Shown here piece by piece: positions 52,283-61,265 of a stretch of DNA of 64,000 nucleotides (position 1 is its first letter; each line of letters opens with the position of its first letter). A model generated the notes under the pieces. The model ran no database searches and was not told the origin of the DNA. It saw only the letters and a program-made list of their open reading frames with translations. The position numbers and the translations under genes were made by a program. Where the stretch lies: assembly GCA_002414665.1 (NCBI GenBank), contig DIAF01000027.1, forward strand, positions 17,858 to 81,857, written 5' to 3'. The DNA is from Halieaceae bacterium UBA5085. Its GTDB lineage: Bacteria; Pseudomonadota; Gammaproteobacteria; Pseudomonadales; Halieaceae.

Positions 52283-52801
52283 ATGGCGGTCATCCTCGGG
52301 ATCGACCCCGGGTCCCGCAAGACGGGCTTTGGCATCATCAACCACGTTGCGGGACGCAGTGAGTACATCACCAGCGGTGTGATTCGCCTGCCCCCGGGCG
52401 ATCTCCCCGAACGCCTGCGGATCATTTACGAGAGCGTGACCGAGTTGGTCCTGCTGCACTGTCCAGCAGAGCTGGCCATTGAGCAGGTGTTCATGGCCAA
52501 GAGTGCGGGGTCTGCCCTCAAGCTCGGACAGGCACGCGGAGCGGCAATCGTCGCCTGTGTCGCACAGGACCTTGCGGTGGCCGAGTACTCGGCGCGACAG
52601 ATCAAGCAGGCCGTGGTGGGCACCGGCGCCGCGGACAAGGCGCAGGTGCAGCACATGGTTAAAGTGCTTCTGAAGCTCCCCGCAAACCCGCAGGAAGATG
52701 CCGCCGACGCGCTGGCAGCAGCCCTGTGTCACGCGCACAGTCAACAAAGTATGATACACATTGCCGGCGCCACTACGGTGCGCCGGCGACGGATGCGCTA
52801 G
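52283..52801 (+). CDS. ruvC: Holliday-junction resolvase RuvC
   Basis: A 172-residue resolvase of RNase H fold that nicks Holliday junctions symmetrically. The first catalytic Asp is in LGIDPGSRKTGFG, a Glu is in LAIEQVF, and the terminal acidic pair is in QEDAADALAAALCHAH. The ATG at 52283 is at a normal distance from the LexA box. The yebC gene that usually sits between aspS and ruvC is absent here. ruvA follows after 15 nt. Confidence 0.96.
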   Translation: MAVILGIDPGSRKTGFGIINHVAGRSEYITSGVIRLPPGDLPERLRIIYESVTELVLLHCPAELAIEQVFMAKSAGSALKLGQARGAAIVACVAQDLAVAEYSARQIKQAVVGTGAADKAQVQHMVKVLLKLPANPQEDAADALAAALCHAHSQQSMIHIAGATTVRRRRMR

Positions 52802-52816
52802 GAGGCGACCGCAGGC

Positions 52817-53431
52817 ATGATTGGCAGGATTCGTGGCACCCTGGTTTACAAGCAGCCCCCGGATATTCTGGTGGACGTGGGGGGCGTGGGCTACGACATC
52901 CAGGTGCCAATGAGCACCTTGTTCCAGTTGCCCGCCCTCGGCGCCGATGTCACGCTGTTGACGCACTTTGTTGTGCGCGAAGATGCCCAGCTGCTCTACG
53001 GCTTTGTCGATGAGCGCGACCGCGCGCTGTTCCGGCAGCTGGTCAAGGTGAGCGGTGTCGGCCCCAAGCTGGCACTGACCATCCTCTCCGGCATGGACGC
53101 GGTGGCATTCGCGCGCTGTGTTGAGCGCGACGATCTGTCCGCACTGGTGGCACTGCCCGGCGTAGGCAAGAAAACCGCTGAGCGCCTGCTGATTGAAATG
53201 CGCGACAAACTCAAGCATTTGCTTGGCCAATGGGCGGGTGCGGACACCGGTCTGGCCGCTGATCCCTACACTGCGCCCAGCGACCATGTGGCGGATGCCG
53301 AGGGCGCGCTGATTGCGCTCGGCTACAAACCCGCGGAGGCCGCGCGCATGATTGCCGCGGTAAACGACGACACTGCGATGGACAGCGAAACCCTGATCCG
53401 TCGCGCCCTGAAAGCCGTGGTGCAGCGCTGA
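52817..53431 (+). CDS. ruvA: Holliday-junction DNA helicase subunit RuvA
   Basis: A 204-residue junction-recognising protein: OB-fold domain I (1-63), helix-hairpin-helix domain II with VSGVGPKLALTILSG and LPGVGKKTAERLLIEM, and a C-terminal domain III (about 155-204) that contacts RuvB. Its stop shares one base with the ruvB start. An AGGAG-like ribosome site precedes the ATG. Confidence 0.96.
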   Translation: MIGRIRGTLVYKQPPDILVDVGGVGYDIQVPMSTLFQLPALGADVTLLTHFVVREDAQLLYGFVDERDRALFRQLVKVSGVGPKLALTILSGMDAVAFARCVERDDLSALVALPGVGKKTAERLLIEMRDKLKHLLGQWAGADTGLAADPYTAPSDHVADAEGALIALGYKPAEAARMIAAVNDDTAMDSETLIRRALKAVVQR

Positions 53432-54489
53432 TGATTGAAACCGACCGCTTGATTGCGCCCCAGGCAACGGGTGACCGTGAGGAGGCCATGGATCGCGCCA
53501 TCCGCCCGAAGTCGCTGGCCGAGTATGTTGGCCAGCCGGCGGTACGCGACCAGATGGCCATCTTTCTGCAGGCTGCACGAGGGCGCGGCGAACCGCTGGA
53601 CCACACCCTGGTATTCGGGCCACCGGGGCTGGGCAAAACCACGCTGGCCAGCATCATCGCCAACGAAATGGGCGTGTCGCTGAAAACCACGTCCGGGCCC
53701 GTGTTGGAGAAGGCGGGTGACATCGCGGCGCTGATGACCAATCTGGAACCCGGTGACGTTCTGTTTATCGACGAGATTCACCGGCTCAGCCCGGTTGTCG
53801 AGGAGATTCTTTACCCCGCCATGGAGGATTACCAGCTCGACATCATGATCGGTGAGGGGCCCGCCGCACGCTCGATCAAGCTTGATTTGCCGCCGTTCAC
53901 CCTGGTGGGAGCAACCACCCGCGCCGGTTTGCTGACCTCTCCCCTGCGCGATCGTTTCGGCATTGTGCAGCGCCTGGAGTTTTACCAGGTGGAAGATCTG
54001 GCACAGATCGTGGCGCGGTCCGCGGCCATCCTCGGCATCGGCATGGACAGCCACGGCGCGATGGAAATCGCGCGCCGGGCGCGGGGCACCCCGCGCATCG
54101 CCAACCGGCTGTTGCGGCGGGTGCGGGATTATGCCGAGGTAAAGGCAGACGGTCACATCACGGCCGAGGTGGCGGATCATGCGCTGGACATGCTGAGCGT
54201 CGACCACCGGGGCTTTGATCATCAGGACCGGCGCCTGCTGTTGGCCATGATCGAGAAATTCGACGGCGGCCCGGTCGGTGTGGACAGCCTTGCTGCGGCA
54301 ATATCCGAGGAGCGGGGTACGATTGAGGATGTGCTGGAACCCTACCTGATCCAGCAGGGTTATATCGTGCGCACCCCCCGCGGGCGCATGGTCACCCGCA
54401 GTGCCTACCTGCACTTCGGCCTGCCGGCTGCAAGCCGCCCGGAAGTGGCACAATTACCATTGGAGCCTGATCAGGACGACAGCGCGTGA
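53431..54489 (+). CDS. ruvB: Holliday-junction branch-migration ATPase RuvB
   Basis: A 352-residue AAA+ motor that drives branch migration with RuvA. Walker A GPPGLGKTT is near residue 67, Walker B is LFIDEIHRLSP, sensor 1 is GATTRAGLLTSPLRDRFG (which also carries the arginine finger), and a winged-helix C-terminus follows. It overlaps the thioesterase gene by four bases (GTGA). Confidence 0.96.
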   Translation: MIETDRLIAPQATGDREEAMDRAIRPKSLAEYVGQPAVRDQMAIFLQAARGRGEPLDHTLVFGPPGLGKTTLASIIANEMGVSLKTTSGPVLEKAGDIAALMTNLEPGDVLFIDEIHRLSPVVEEILYPAMEDYQLDIMIGEGPAARSIKLDLPPFTLVGATTRAGLLTSPLRDRFGIVQRLEFYQVEDLAQIVARSAAILGIGMDSHGAMEIARRARGTPRIANRLLRRVRDYAEVKADGHITAEVADHALDMLSVDHRGFDHQDRRLLLAMIEKFDGGPVGVDSLAAAISEERGTIEDVLEPYLIQQGYIVRTPRGRMVTRSAYLHFGLPAASRPEVAQLPLEPDQDDSA

Positions 54490-54899
54490 GCACGGCGGAA
54501 TTTTCGATTAAGCTGCGCGTCTACATAGAAGACACCGACGCCGGTGGCATCGTCTACTACGTCAATTACCTGAAATTCATGGAGCGCGCCCGGACCGAGT
54601 TCATGCGCAGCCTGGGCTTTGGCAAAGATTACATTTTCAATCACGACCTGATGTTCGTGGTGCACGACGTGTCCATTCGCTATCACCTTCCGGCCCGTCT
54701 GGATGATGAGCTGCAGGTCAAGGTTCGCTTGCGGGAGGCACGGGGCGCCACGATGCGTCTGCAGCAGGAGGTCTGTCACGAGAATGCATTGCTGGCTTCG
54801 GCTGAGATCACCATTGCCTGTGTCGAACGCTCTGGACTCAGGCCAAGGCGGTTGCCACGCGTCATGTTGGATACACTGCGCAACGCGCAGGTTTACTGA
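54486..54899 (+). CDS. ybgC: Tol-Pal system-associated acyl-CoA thioesterase
   Basis: A 137-residue hot-dog-fold thioesterase of the YbgC/4HBT type. The active-site segment YIEDTDAGGIVYYVNYLKFMER carries the characteristic Asp. The GTG start overlaps the ruvB stop. It is the usual first gene of the tol-pal operon and is thought to act in phospholipid metabolism at the inner membrane. It is followed 15 nt later by tolQ. Confidence 0.93.
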   Translation: MSTAEFSIKLRVYIEDTDAGGIVYYVNYLKFMERARTEFMRSLGFGKDYIFNHDLMFVVHDVSIRYHLPARLDDELQVKVRLREARGATMRLQQEVCHENALLASAEITIACVERSGLRPRRLPRVMLDTLRNAQVY

Positions 54900-54914
54900 G
54901 GGGGAGCCCGAGAC

Positions 54915-55625
54915 TTGGAAGCGCAATTAAGTATTGTTCACCTGATTATGGAAGCGGGTGTCACCGTCAAGCTGGTGATGCTCACGCTGCTGCTCGCCTC
55001 AATGGCCTCCTGGTACATGATCGTTCAGCGCTTCATTTACTTCCGCAACAGCCGCGAAGACATGTACGACTTTGAAGAGCGGTTCTGGTCGGGCATCGAC
55101 CTCTCCCAGCTTTACCGTGAGGGCAACGAGCGCGCTGAAGACGGCGCTCTTATCGTGGGCATGGAGAGCATTTTCCGCGCGGGGTTCAAGGAGTTCTCGC
55201 GGCTGGCCAAGCAATCTGAAATGGACTCGGAAGCCGTCATCGAAGGCTCGCGCCGCGCCATGCGCGTGGCCATGCTGCGCGAGGAAGAGCGGCTGGAAAA
55301 ACACCTGTCGTTTCTCGCCTCCGTAGGCTCTACCAGCCCCTATATCGGCCTGTTTGGCACGGTGTGGGGCATCATGAATTCGTTCCGCGGCCTGGCCAAT
55401 GCCACCCAGGCGACGCTGGCCACGGTGGCGCCGGGTATTTCCGAAGCACTGATTGCCACGGCCATGGGGCTGTTTGCCGCGATACCCGCCGTGCTGGCCT
55501 ACAACCGGTTTTCCAACCGCATGGACAACTTCCTGAATCGCTACGACACCTTCGTCGATGAGTTTTCCAGCATCCTGTACCGACAGGCCTATGCCCTGCG
55601 GTCACGTGACCGTAAAGCAGGGTAG
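54915..55625 (+). CDS. tolQ: Tol-Pal proton channel subunit TolQ
   Basis: About 236 residues, ExbB/MotA family, with three membrane segments (about residues 15-38, 135-160 and 170-195). Together with TolR it uses the proton gradient to energise TolA. A TTG start at 54915 was chosen because its N-terminus (LSIVHLIMEAGVTVKLVMLTLL) aligns with the E. coli protein and a GGGGAG lies upstream; the next ATG (54948) would cut the conserved N-terminal segment. Confidence 0.93.
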   Translation: MEAQLSIVHLIMEAGVTVKLVMLTLLLASMASWYMIVQRFIYFRNSREDMYDFEERFWSGIDLSQLYREGNERAEDGALIVGMESIFRAGFKEFSRLAKQSEMDSEAVIEGSRRAMRVAMLREEERLEKHLSFLASVGSTSPYIGLFGTVWGIMNSFRGLANATQATLATVAPGISEALIATAMGLFAAIPAVLAYNRFSNRMDNFLNRYDTFVDEFSSILYRQAYALRSRDRKAG

Positions 55626-55633
55626 CCGCCGCC

Positions 55634-56056
55634 GTGTCCAGATCGCGCGACAAACACCGTGCCATGGCCGACATCAACGTCGTGCCCTATATCGATGTTA
55701 TGCTGGTACTGCTCATCATTTTCATGGTGACCGCGCCCATGCTCATGCAAGGGGTCAAGGTCGACCTGCCTGCGGCAGACGCTGACCCGGTGGAAAACCA
55801 GGACAGTGAGCCGCTGATTATCTCCATAGACAGTGGGGGACAGCTGTTCCTCAACCTCGGCGAGGAACAGGAGCAGGCACTCACTCTGGCTACCGTCTCC
55901 CAGCGGGTCGGTGCCGTGATGCGACGCAGTCCCGAGAAGCCGGTGCTGGTCTGGGGTGACCGCGCGGTACCCTACGGGGAAGTGGTCACCCTCATGGCCG
56001 CCCTGCAGGAAGCCGGTGCGCCCAGCGTTGGACTGGTGACAGAGCCCCCGCAGTGA
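55634..56056 (+). CDS. tolR: Tol-Pal proton channel subunit TolR
   Basis: A 140-residue ExbD-family protein with one membrane helix (about 18-38). The proton-relay Asp lies in NVVPYIDVMLVLLIIFMV. A periplasmic domain follows. The GTG start has a short gap of 8 nt to tolQ, and the stop overlaps the tolA start (GTGA). Confidence 0.94.
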   Translation: MSRSRDKHRAMADINVVPYIDVMLVLLIIFMVTAPMLMQGVKVDLPAADADPVENQDSEPLIISIDSGGQLFLNLGEEQEQALTLATVSQRVGAVMRRSPEKPVLVWGDRAVPYGEVVTLMAALQEAGAPSVGLVTEPPQ

Positions 56057-56856
56057 CGTCACTGTATGCCAAACCGGTCACGCCGCGGATCATCGTGCGT
56101 CCTGCGCTGGCGACAGTCGCCCTGCACGGGCTGGTCATTTTTCTGTTGACCGCGAACTGGACCTTGTCCGATGAGCGGCTGGTGAAGCCAAAACCTGCAC
56201 CCAAGGTCATCAATGCAAAGCTGGTGACCTTGAGCGAGGCGCAGCCCAAGCCGGCGCCCAAGCCGGAACCCAAGCCCGTGGCCAAGCCGCCACCTAAGCC
56301 CGAACCGAAGCCGGTGCCAAAACCCGAGCCGAAGCCCGCGCCGAAGCCGGAACCCAAGCCGGAGCCCAAACCCGCTCCCAAGCCGGAGCCGAAGCCAGCC
56401 CCCAAGCCCGCGGAGAAGCCCAAGCCGGCACCGAAGCCAGCCCCCAAGCCGGAGCCCAAGGGGCCTACGGCTCAGGAGTTGGCCGAGCAGGCACGCCAGG
56501 AAGCCGCGCGACGTGAAGCCGCGGCCCAGGCTGCACGCGCCGCGGCGGCTGCAGCGGAGCTGGCTGCCAGCTATGCTTCACTGATCCGGCAGACGGTGGA
56601 GCAGCGCTGGAGTCGGCCGCCCACCGCGCGCAACGGGATGGAGGTTTTGTTGTCCATACAATTGATACCCACGGGTGAGGTGGTCAGTGTCAGCGTACTG
56701 CGCAGCAGCGGAGATACGGCGTTCGATCGCTCGGCCATCGCCGCGGTAGAGCGCGCCGGGAACTTCCCGGAGTTGAAGAACCTGCCGCCCCGTGAGTTTG
56801 AACAGAACTTCAGGCGCTTCCGCCTGTTATTCCGACCAGAGGATCTACGTTACTGA
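56053..56856 (+). CDS. tolA: Tol-Pal energy transducer TolA with Pro/Lys-rich linker
   Basis: A 267-residue protein: an N-terminal membrane anchor (about 17-36), then residues 47-136 consisting of alternating PKP / PEPKP / PAPKP units, a short Ala/Glu helix (about 140-170), and the C-terminal TolA domain III (about 172-267, with ASYASLIRQTVEQRWSRP). The linker is a polyproline-like spacer in place of the long Ala-rich helix of E. coli TolA, and the protein is shorter (267 against about 420). The repeat DNA is a source of possible length variation. The GTG start is coupled to tolR. Confidence 0.92.
   Translation: MTSLYAKPVTPRIIVRPALATVALHGLVIFLLTANWTLSDERLVKPKPAPKVINAKLVTLSEAQPKPAPKPEPKPVAKPPPKPEPKPVPKPEPKPAPKPEPKPEPKPAPKPEPKPAPKPAEKPKPAPKPAPKPEPKGPTAQELAEQARQEAARREAAAQAARAAAAAAELAASYASLIRQTVEQRWSRPPTARNGMEVLLSIQLIPTGEVVSVSVLRSSGDTAFDRSAIAAVERAGNFPELKNLPPREFEQNFRRFRLLFRPEDLRY
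56187..56460 (+). repeat. In-frame Pro-Lys repeat tract of tolA
   Basis: Roughly 270 bp of degenerate CCNAAG/GAGCCNAAG-type units encoding alternating Pro and Lys with Ala or Glu spacers. The codons vary within the array, so it is old and not a perfect tandem copy. Its length sets the reach of TolA across the periplasm. Confidence 0.8.
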
Positions 56857-58157
56857 TGAAACACCTGACTGCAGTGCTGGTCGCGACCGTGTTCGTGCTG
56901 GCAACGATAAGCGCCCGGGCCGAGTTGGTGATTGAGATCACCCAGGGTATGGATAATCCCACCGCCATTGCTGTCGTGCCGTTTGCGTGGCAGGGCAATG
57001 GGACGGCGCCTGAGGATGTCGCGCAGGTCATCGACAATGACCTGGCGCGCAGCGGCCAGTTTGATCCGGTGGGGCGCGGCGATATGCTGGCCCGTCCGTC
57101 GACGCAGCAGGAGGTGTTCTACCGCGACTGGCGCGCCATCAACACCGAATATGTGCTGATTGGGCGGGCCTCGGTTACCGGTCAGGTCCAGATGCGCATT
57201 GAGTATGAGCTTTTTGATGTCAATCGTCAGGCCCGCGTGCTGAGCGGTTACGAGGAGGGGCATGTCAACGACGCCCGTATGCTCGCCCACCGCGTCGCCG
57301 ACGAAGTTTATGAAACGCTCACCGGCATCCCGGGCGCCTTCGCCACCCGGCTGTTGTACGTGTCGGTTACGCGCAATCCGGGGGGCAAGGATTTCTATCG
57401 CCTGACGTTGTCAGACTCCGACGGCGCCCGTCCCATCGTGCTGCTGGAGTCGCGTGAGCCGATCATGGCGCCGTCCTGGTCGCCGGATGGCAAGCACATC
57501 GCCTATGTCTCGTTCGAAACCAGCCGGCCCGCCATTTACCGTCAGGAACTGGCTACGGGTGCGCGGGTGCAACTCACCAATTTCCGGGGGCTTAACGGTG
57601 CTCCGGCCTGGTCTCCGGACGGTAATTCCATGGCCATGGTGCTGTCGAAGGATGGCAACCCGGATATCTACCTGATGGATTTGCGCACCCGCGAATTGAC
57701 CCAGCTGACGCGCCACTACGCCATCGATACCGAGCCCACGTGGATGCCGGATGGCCGCTCCATCCTGTTCACCTCGGACCGCGGTGGGCGCCCGCAAATC
57801 TATCGCTACGACCTGCGTAGCGGCGCCACCGAGCGGCTGACCTATGAAGGCAGCTACAACGCCCGGGCACGTGTCGCTCAGGATGGGCGTAATCTGGTAA
57901 TGGTGCATCAGGCCGGCGGACAGTTTCATATCGCCCTGCAGGATCTGGTGACCAACCGTCTGCAGATCCTGACGAGTACCGATCTGGACGAAAGTCCCAG
58001 TATCGCGCCCAACGGCTCTATGGTATTGTACGGCACCAAGTCTGGGGATCGCGGCATTCTGGCCGCCGTATCCGTGGATGGAGGCGTGAAATTCCGTTTA
58101 CCGGCGCGCGAAGGCGATGTCCGTGAACCGGCATGGTCACCGTATATGAACCGCTAG
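56856..58157 (+). CDS. tolB: Tol-Pal periplasmic beta-propeller TolB
   Basis: A 433-residue protein with a signal peptide (about 1-22), an N-terminal alpha/beta domain (about 25-160) and a six-bladed propeller. The blades show repeated APSWSPDGKHIAY-like motifs (PSWSPDG, PAWSPDG, PTWMPDG). It interacts with Pal and TolA in outer-membrane constriction. It shares one base with the tolA stop. Confidence 0.95.
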   Translation: MKHLTAVLVATVFVLATISARAELVIEITQGMDNPTAIAVVPFAWQGNGTAPEDVAQVIDNDLARSGQFDPVGRGDMLARPSTQQEVFYRDWRAINTEYVLIGRASVTGQVQMRIEYELFDVNRQARVLSGYEEGHVNDARMLAHRVADEVYETLTGIPGAFATRLLYVSVTRNPGGKDFYRLTLSDSDGARPIVLLESREPIMAPSWSPDGKHIAYVSFETSRPAIYRQELATGARVQLTNFRGLNGAPAWSPDGNSMAMVLSKDGNPDIYLMDLRTRELTQLTRHYAIDTEPTWMPDGRSILFTSDRGGRPQIYRYDLRSGATERLTYEGSYNARARVAQDGRNLVMVHQAGGQFHIALQDLVTNRLQILTSTDLDESPSIAPNGSMVLYGTKSGDRGILAAVSVDGGVKFRLPAREGDVREPAWSPYMNR

Positions 58158-58209
58158 CGCGGCTCTTGTAACCAATGTCATCATTTATTATCCGAAGGAA
58201 AGCAAAGCA

Positions 58210-58734
58210 ATGAAACAACTGACTGTTGCCGGTAAGGTGCTCACCCTGCTCTTCGCGGCAGTGTTTCTGGCCGCCTGTTCGAGCAAAGACACCAAAGATG
58301 ATTCTTCAGCCGCCGATGCTGCGGCCGCCGAGGCTGCGGCACGGTCCGCCGCTGAGCGGGCAGCCATGGAGGACGCTGCGATGGCTGAGCGTCGTCTGCA
58401 GGATGCAGTGGCTGCGGTGGGCAATGTGTTCTATTTCGACTACGACAGCTCCACACTGAAGCCCCAGGCACAGGCTGCCCTGGACGCCCACATCGCGCTG
58501 CTGCGGACCAATGACCGCAGTGTGCGCCTTGAAGGCCACACCGACGAGCGCGGCACGCGTGAGTACAACATGGCACTGGGCGAGCGTCGCGCCAATACGG
58601 TTCGCGACTACATGGTGGTTAACGGTATCGCCAGTTACCGTATCGAGACGGTCAGCTACGGCGAAGAACAGCCCATCGCTTACGGTTCCGGCGAGGCCAA
58701 CTGGTCCCAGAACCGTCGCGTTGAGCTGAAGTAA
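58210..58734 (+). CDS. pal: Peptidoglycan-associated lipoprotein Pal
   Basis: A 174-residue outer-membrane lipoprotein. The signal ends in the lipobox LAAC (Cys23), then comes an Ala-rich linker and an OmpA-like domain (about 70-170) with YFDYDSSTLKPQ and the peptidoglycan-binding GHTDERGTREYNMALGERRA. A GAAGGA ribosome site precedes the start. It anchors the outer membrane to the wall and receives TolB. Confidence 0.96.
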   Translation: MKQLTVAGKVLTLLFAAVFLAACSSKDTKDDSSAADAAAAEAAARSAAERAAMEDAAMAERRLQDAVAAVGNVFYFDYDSSTLKPQAQAALDAHIALLRTNDRSVRLEGHTDERGTREYNMALGERRANTVRDYMVVNGIASYRIETVSYGEEQPIAYGSGEANWSQNRRVELK

Positions 58735-58748
58735 GGCTCGGGTAGCGC

Positions 58749-59696
58749 ATGCTGTTGTTTGGCAAAGCGTTCACTCGAACGCTGCTGGCAAACGGGCTGG
58801 CCCTCGCGGTCGGCCCGTTCTGCGTTCTGGTACAGGCTCAGGACTATATCGACGTTGAGGCCGAGCGCGCAGCGGCGGATGGCCGTCCGGCCAGCGCCGC
58901 CAGCTCACAGGCTGCGCAGCCGGCACAGGCCTATCCGGTCACCAGTTATGGCATCGGCACCGCCGCCAGGCCGGAACAGTCCGCGTCCACCGCTCCGGCC
59001 ACCACTGTGGCTCCGGCACCCGTTGCCGCCAGCGGCAATAACGCGGGGCAGCTGGTGCTGCAGGTACAGCAGCTGCAGCAGGAAGTCATGCGTCTCAATG
59101 GCATTGTGGAAGAACAGGCTCATGAGCTGCGAACCCTCAAGAGCCAGAGTCTGGAGCGCTACCTGGACATCGATCGTCGCCTGAGCCTGCTGGCCGGTGG
59201 CAGCGTTGATGAGGCGTCGCCGCTGGCGACAGAGGGCGCGACCGCACCGGGTTCCGCTTTGGCCCCGGCCGCGTCGTCTGCCCCTGCGGCCCAACCGGGT
59301 GCGGCCCAACCGGGCGAGTCGGCAGCCTACCAGGCGGCTTACGGTCTGGTGCGGGAGCAGAAGTTTGACCAGGCAGTCAGCGCGTTCCAACAGTTCCTGC
59401 GGGACTATCCCGCCGGGCGCTTTACGCCGAATGCGCACTACTGGCTGGGAGAGCTCTACCTGGTGACCACGCCACCGGATGTGGAGGCAGCGCGGCAGTC
59501 ATTCATGCTGCTGCTGGACCTGTATCCCGCGGATTCCAAAGTGCCCGATGCCCTGTTCAAGCTCGGCAAGATCCAATATACAAAAGGTAACCGCGACCGG
59601 GCACGGGAGTTTCTCGATCGGGTAATCAACGAGTATGGGTCCTCCAACAGCGCGGCGGTCAAGCTGGCGCAGGACTTCATCAACGACAATTACTGA
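58749..59696 (+). CDS. cpoB: Cell-division coordinator CpoB (YbgF) with TPR domain
   Basis: A 315-residue periplasmic protein: a signal peptide (about 1-31), an Ala/Pro-rich stretch, a coiled-coil trimerisation region (about 98-145, with LQVQQLQQEVMRLNGIVEEQ), a second Ala/Pro linker and a C-terminal TPR domain (about 195-315, with SAFQQFLRDYPAGRF and APDALFKLG-like repeats). It links PBP1B activity with the Tol system. The gene follows pal after 14 nt. Confidence 0.93.
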   Translation: MLLFGKAFTRTLLANGLALAVGPFCVLVQAQDYIDVEAERAAADGRPASAASSQAAQPAQAYPVTSYGIGTAARPEQSASTAPATTVAPAPVAASGNNAGQLVLQVQQLQQEVMRLNGIVEEQAHELRTLKSQSLERYLDIDRRLSLLAGGSVDEASPLATEGATAPGSALAPAASSAPAAQPGAAQPGESAAYQAAYGLVREQKFDQAVSAFQQFLRDYPAGRFTPNAHYWLGELYLVTTPPDVEAARQSFMLLLDLYPADSKVPDALFKLGKIQYTKGNRDRAREFLDRVINEYGSSNSAAVKLAQDFINDNY

Positions 59697-59709
59697 CCCC
59701 GGTCAGCCC

Positions 59710-60405
59710 ATGACAAGCTTGCCATCCACCACAGCCTGCGGTGCCGCTGACGTCGCCGCAGACACGACACTGCGGATCACCGAGATCTTCTATTCCCTGC
59801 AGGGTGAGGCCCGCACGGTAGGTCTGCCAACCGTGTTTGTCCGTCTCACCGGGTGCCCGCTGCGCTGTGTCTACTGCGACACAGCCTACGCCTTCAGCGG
59901 TGGCGAGCAGCGCCTGCTCGCTGATGTGCTGGAGGACGTCGCCCGCTATGCGCCACGCTACGTGACGGTCACCGGCGGTGAGCCACTGGCGCAGAAGAGC
60001 TGTCTGCCCTTGCTGACAGCGCTGTGTGACGCGGGCTATGAGGTGTCGCTTGAGACCTCTGGTGCGCTGCCGGTGGCGGCTGTGGACGCACGCGTGGTGA
60101 AGGTCCTCGACCTGAAAACACCGGCCTCCGCAGAAGCTCACCGGAACGACTACGCCAACATTCAGCACCTGACGCCCCGCGACCAGGTCAAGTTCGTGAT
60201 TTGCGACCGGGCTGATTACGAGTGGGCGCGCTTCAAGCTGGACGAATACAATCTCGTCCAGCGTGTGTCGGACGTGTTGTTTTCGCCCAGCCATGGCCAA
60301 CTGCACGGGCGCGACCTGGCCGAGTGGATACTGGCCGACAACCTGCCTGTACGCATGCAGCTGCAGTTGCACAAGTTGCTGTGGAACGATGAACCCGGCC
60401 ACTGA
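59710..60405 (+). CDS. queE: 7-carboxy-7-deazaguanine synthase
   Basis: About 231 residues. Radical-SAM Cys triad CxxxCxxC in GCPLRCVYCDTAY (Cys49, Cys53, Cys56) and TVTGGEPLAQK for SAM binding. It catalyses ring contraction in the queuosine (7-deazaguanine) pathway. The start at 59710 (MTSLPSTTACG) sits 13 nt behind cpoB; the frame open from 59635 overlaps cpoB. The end overlaps queC by 17 nt. Confidence 0.95.
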   Translation: MTSLPSTTACGAADVAADTTLRITEIFYSLQGEARTVGLPTVFVRLTGCPLRCVYCDTAYAFSGGEQRLLADVLEDVARYAPRYVTVTGGEPLAQKSCLPLLTALCDAGYEVSLETSGALPVAAVDARVVKVLDLKTPASAEAHRNDYANIQHLTPRDQVKFVICDRADYEWARFKLDEYNLVQRVSDVLFSPSHGQLHGRDLAEWILADNLPVRMQLQLHKLLWNDEPGH

Positions 60406-61090
60406 GACTCCCGGCAGGGGGCGGCGAGCGGTCATCCTGGTGTCGGGCGGTCTGGACTCGACCACGGTGCTCGCCATGGCGCTCCGGCAGGGCTACGAAT
60501 GCTATACGTTGAGCTTTGACTACGGCCAGCGCCATCGCGCCGAGCTGGTGGCGGCGGCGCGCGTTTCTGCCGCGGCCCGGGATGTGCAGCACAAGGTCGT
60601 CACCCTGAATCTGGACAGTATCGGGGGCTCCGCGCTCACAGACCCGGAGATTGCCGTACCCGAGGAAGCCACTACCGGCATACCGGTGACCTATGTGCCA
60701 GCGCGCAACACGGTGTTTTTGTCCATCGCGCTGGGCTGGGCCGAAGTGCTGGAATCACGCGATATCTTCATTGGCGTGAATGCGGTCGATTATTCCGGCT
60801 ATCCGGATTGCCGACCCGACTATATCGCCGCCTTCGAGGAGATGGCCAATCTTGCCACCCGGGCCGGTGTCGAGGGGCACAGGCTCACCATCCACACGCC
60901 GTTGATGCACCTGTCGAAGGCGGAGATTATTGCCGCGGGTATCGCGCATGATGTCGACTACGCCTTGACTGTCTCCTGCTATCAGGCGACAGACCAGGGC
61001 CTGGCTTGTGGTCGCTGCGACGCCTGCCGGTTGCGTCGGGATGGATTTTTGCAGGCCGGTGTCCCCGACCCGACGCGTTACCGGCCATAG
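60389..61090 (+). CDS. queC: 7-cyano-7-deazaguanine synthase
   Basis: About 233 residues. The PP-loop SGGLDS is at 19-24, and the structural zinc site is in the C-terminal segment with CYQATDQGLACGRCDACRLRR. It converts CDG to preQ0 using ATP and ammonia. The start at 60389 (MNPATETPG) lies inside the queE end, an overlap of 17 nt that suggests translational coupling. queD and queF are not in the window. Confidence 0.95.
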   Translation: MNPATETPGRGRRAVILVSGGLDSTTVLAMALRQGYECYTLSFDYGQRHRAELVAAARVSAAARDVQHKVVTLNLDSIGGSALTDPEIAVPEEATTGIPVTYVPARNTVFLSIALGWAEVLESRDIFIGVNAVDYSGYPDCRPDYIAAFEEMANLATRAGVEGHRLTIHTPLMHLSKAEIIAAGIAHDVDYALTVSCYQATDQGLACGRCDACRLRRDGFLQAGVPDPTRYRP

Positions 61091-61123
61091 CGGGATTATT
61101 GCAGGCGTTGGCGTAAAAACCCC

Positions 61124-61151
61124 TTGAGTTTTATTGCCAAATCCGTACTAT
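61124..61151 (+). promoter_or_regulatory. Promoter of tRNA-Lys
   Basis: TTGAGT (61124-61129) and TACTAT (61146-61151) at 16-bp spacing, 14 nt before the mature tRNA 5' end, in the 75-bp gap after queC. Confidence 0.6.
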
Positions 61152-61165
61152 ACGCTCCTCTTCCG

Positions 61166-61241
61166 GGGCCGTTAGCTCAGTTGGTAGAGCAGTTGGCTTT
61201 TAACCAATTGGTCGCTGGTTCGAATCCAGCACGGCCCACCA
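61166..61241 (+). tRNA. tRNA-Lys (anticodon UUU), CCA encoded
   Basis: A complete 76-nt cloverleaf: acceptor GGGCCGT paired with ACGGCCC, D-arm GCTCAGTTGGTAGAGC, anticodon stem-loop with loop CTTTTAA giving anticodon TTT at 61199-61201, T-arm with GGTTCGAATCC, and an encoded terminal CCA (61239-61241). It is the boundary of the recombinase module: the first integrase gene ends only 24 nt downstream, so its 3' half is a candidate attachment site. Confidence 0.97.
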
Positions 61242-61265
61242 ATTCCACCTTTTTGTATCAGATGC

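Noticed and set aside
50993..53623. 876-residue open frame on the minus strand across aspS, ruvC and ruvA
   Set aside because: It is antisense to three certain genes, has no domain pattern, and long antisense frames are expected in GC-rich coding DNA.
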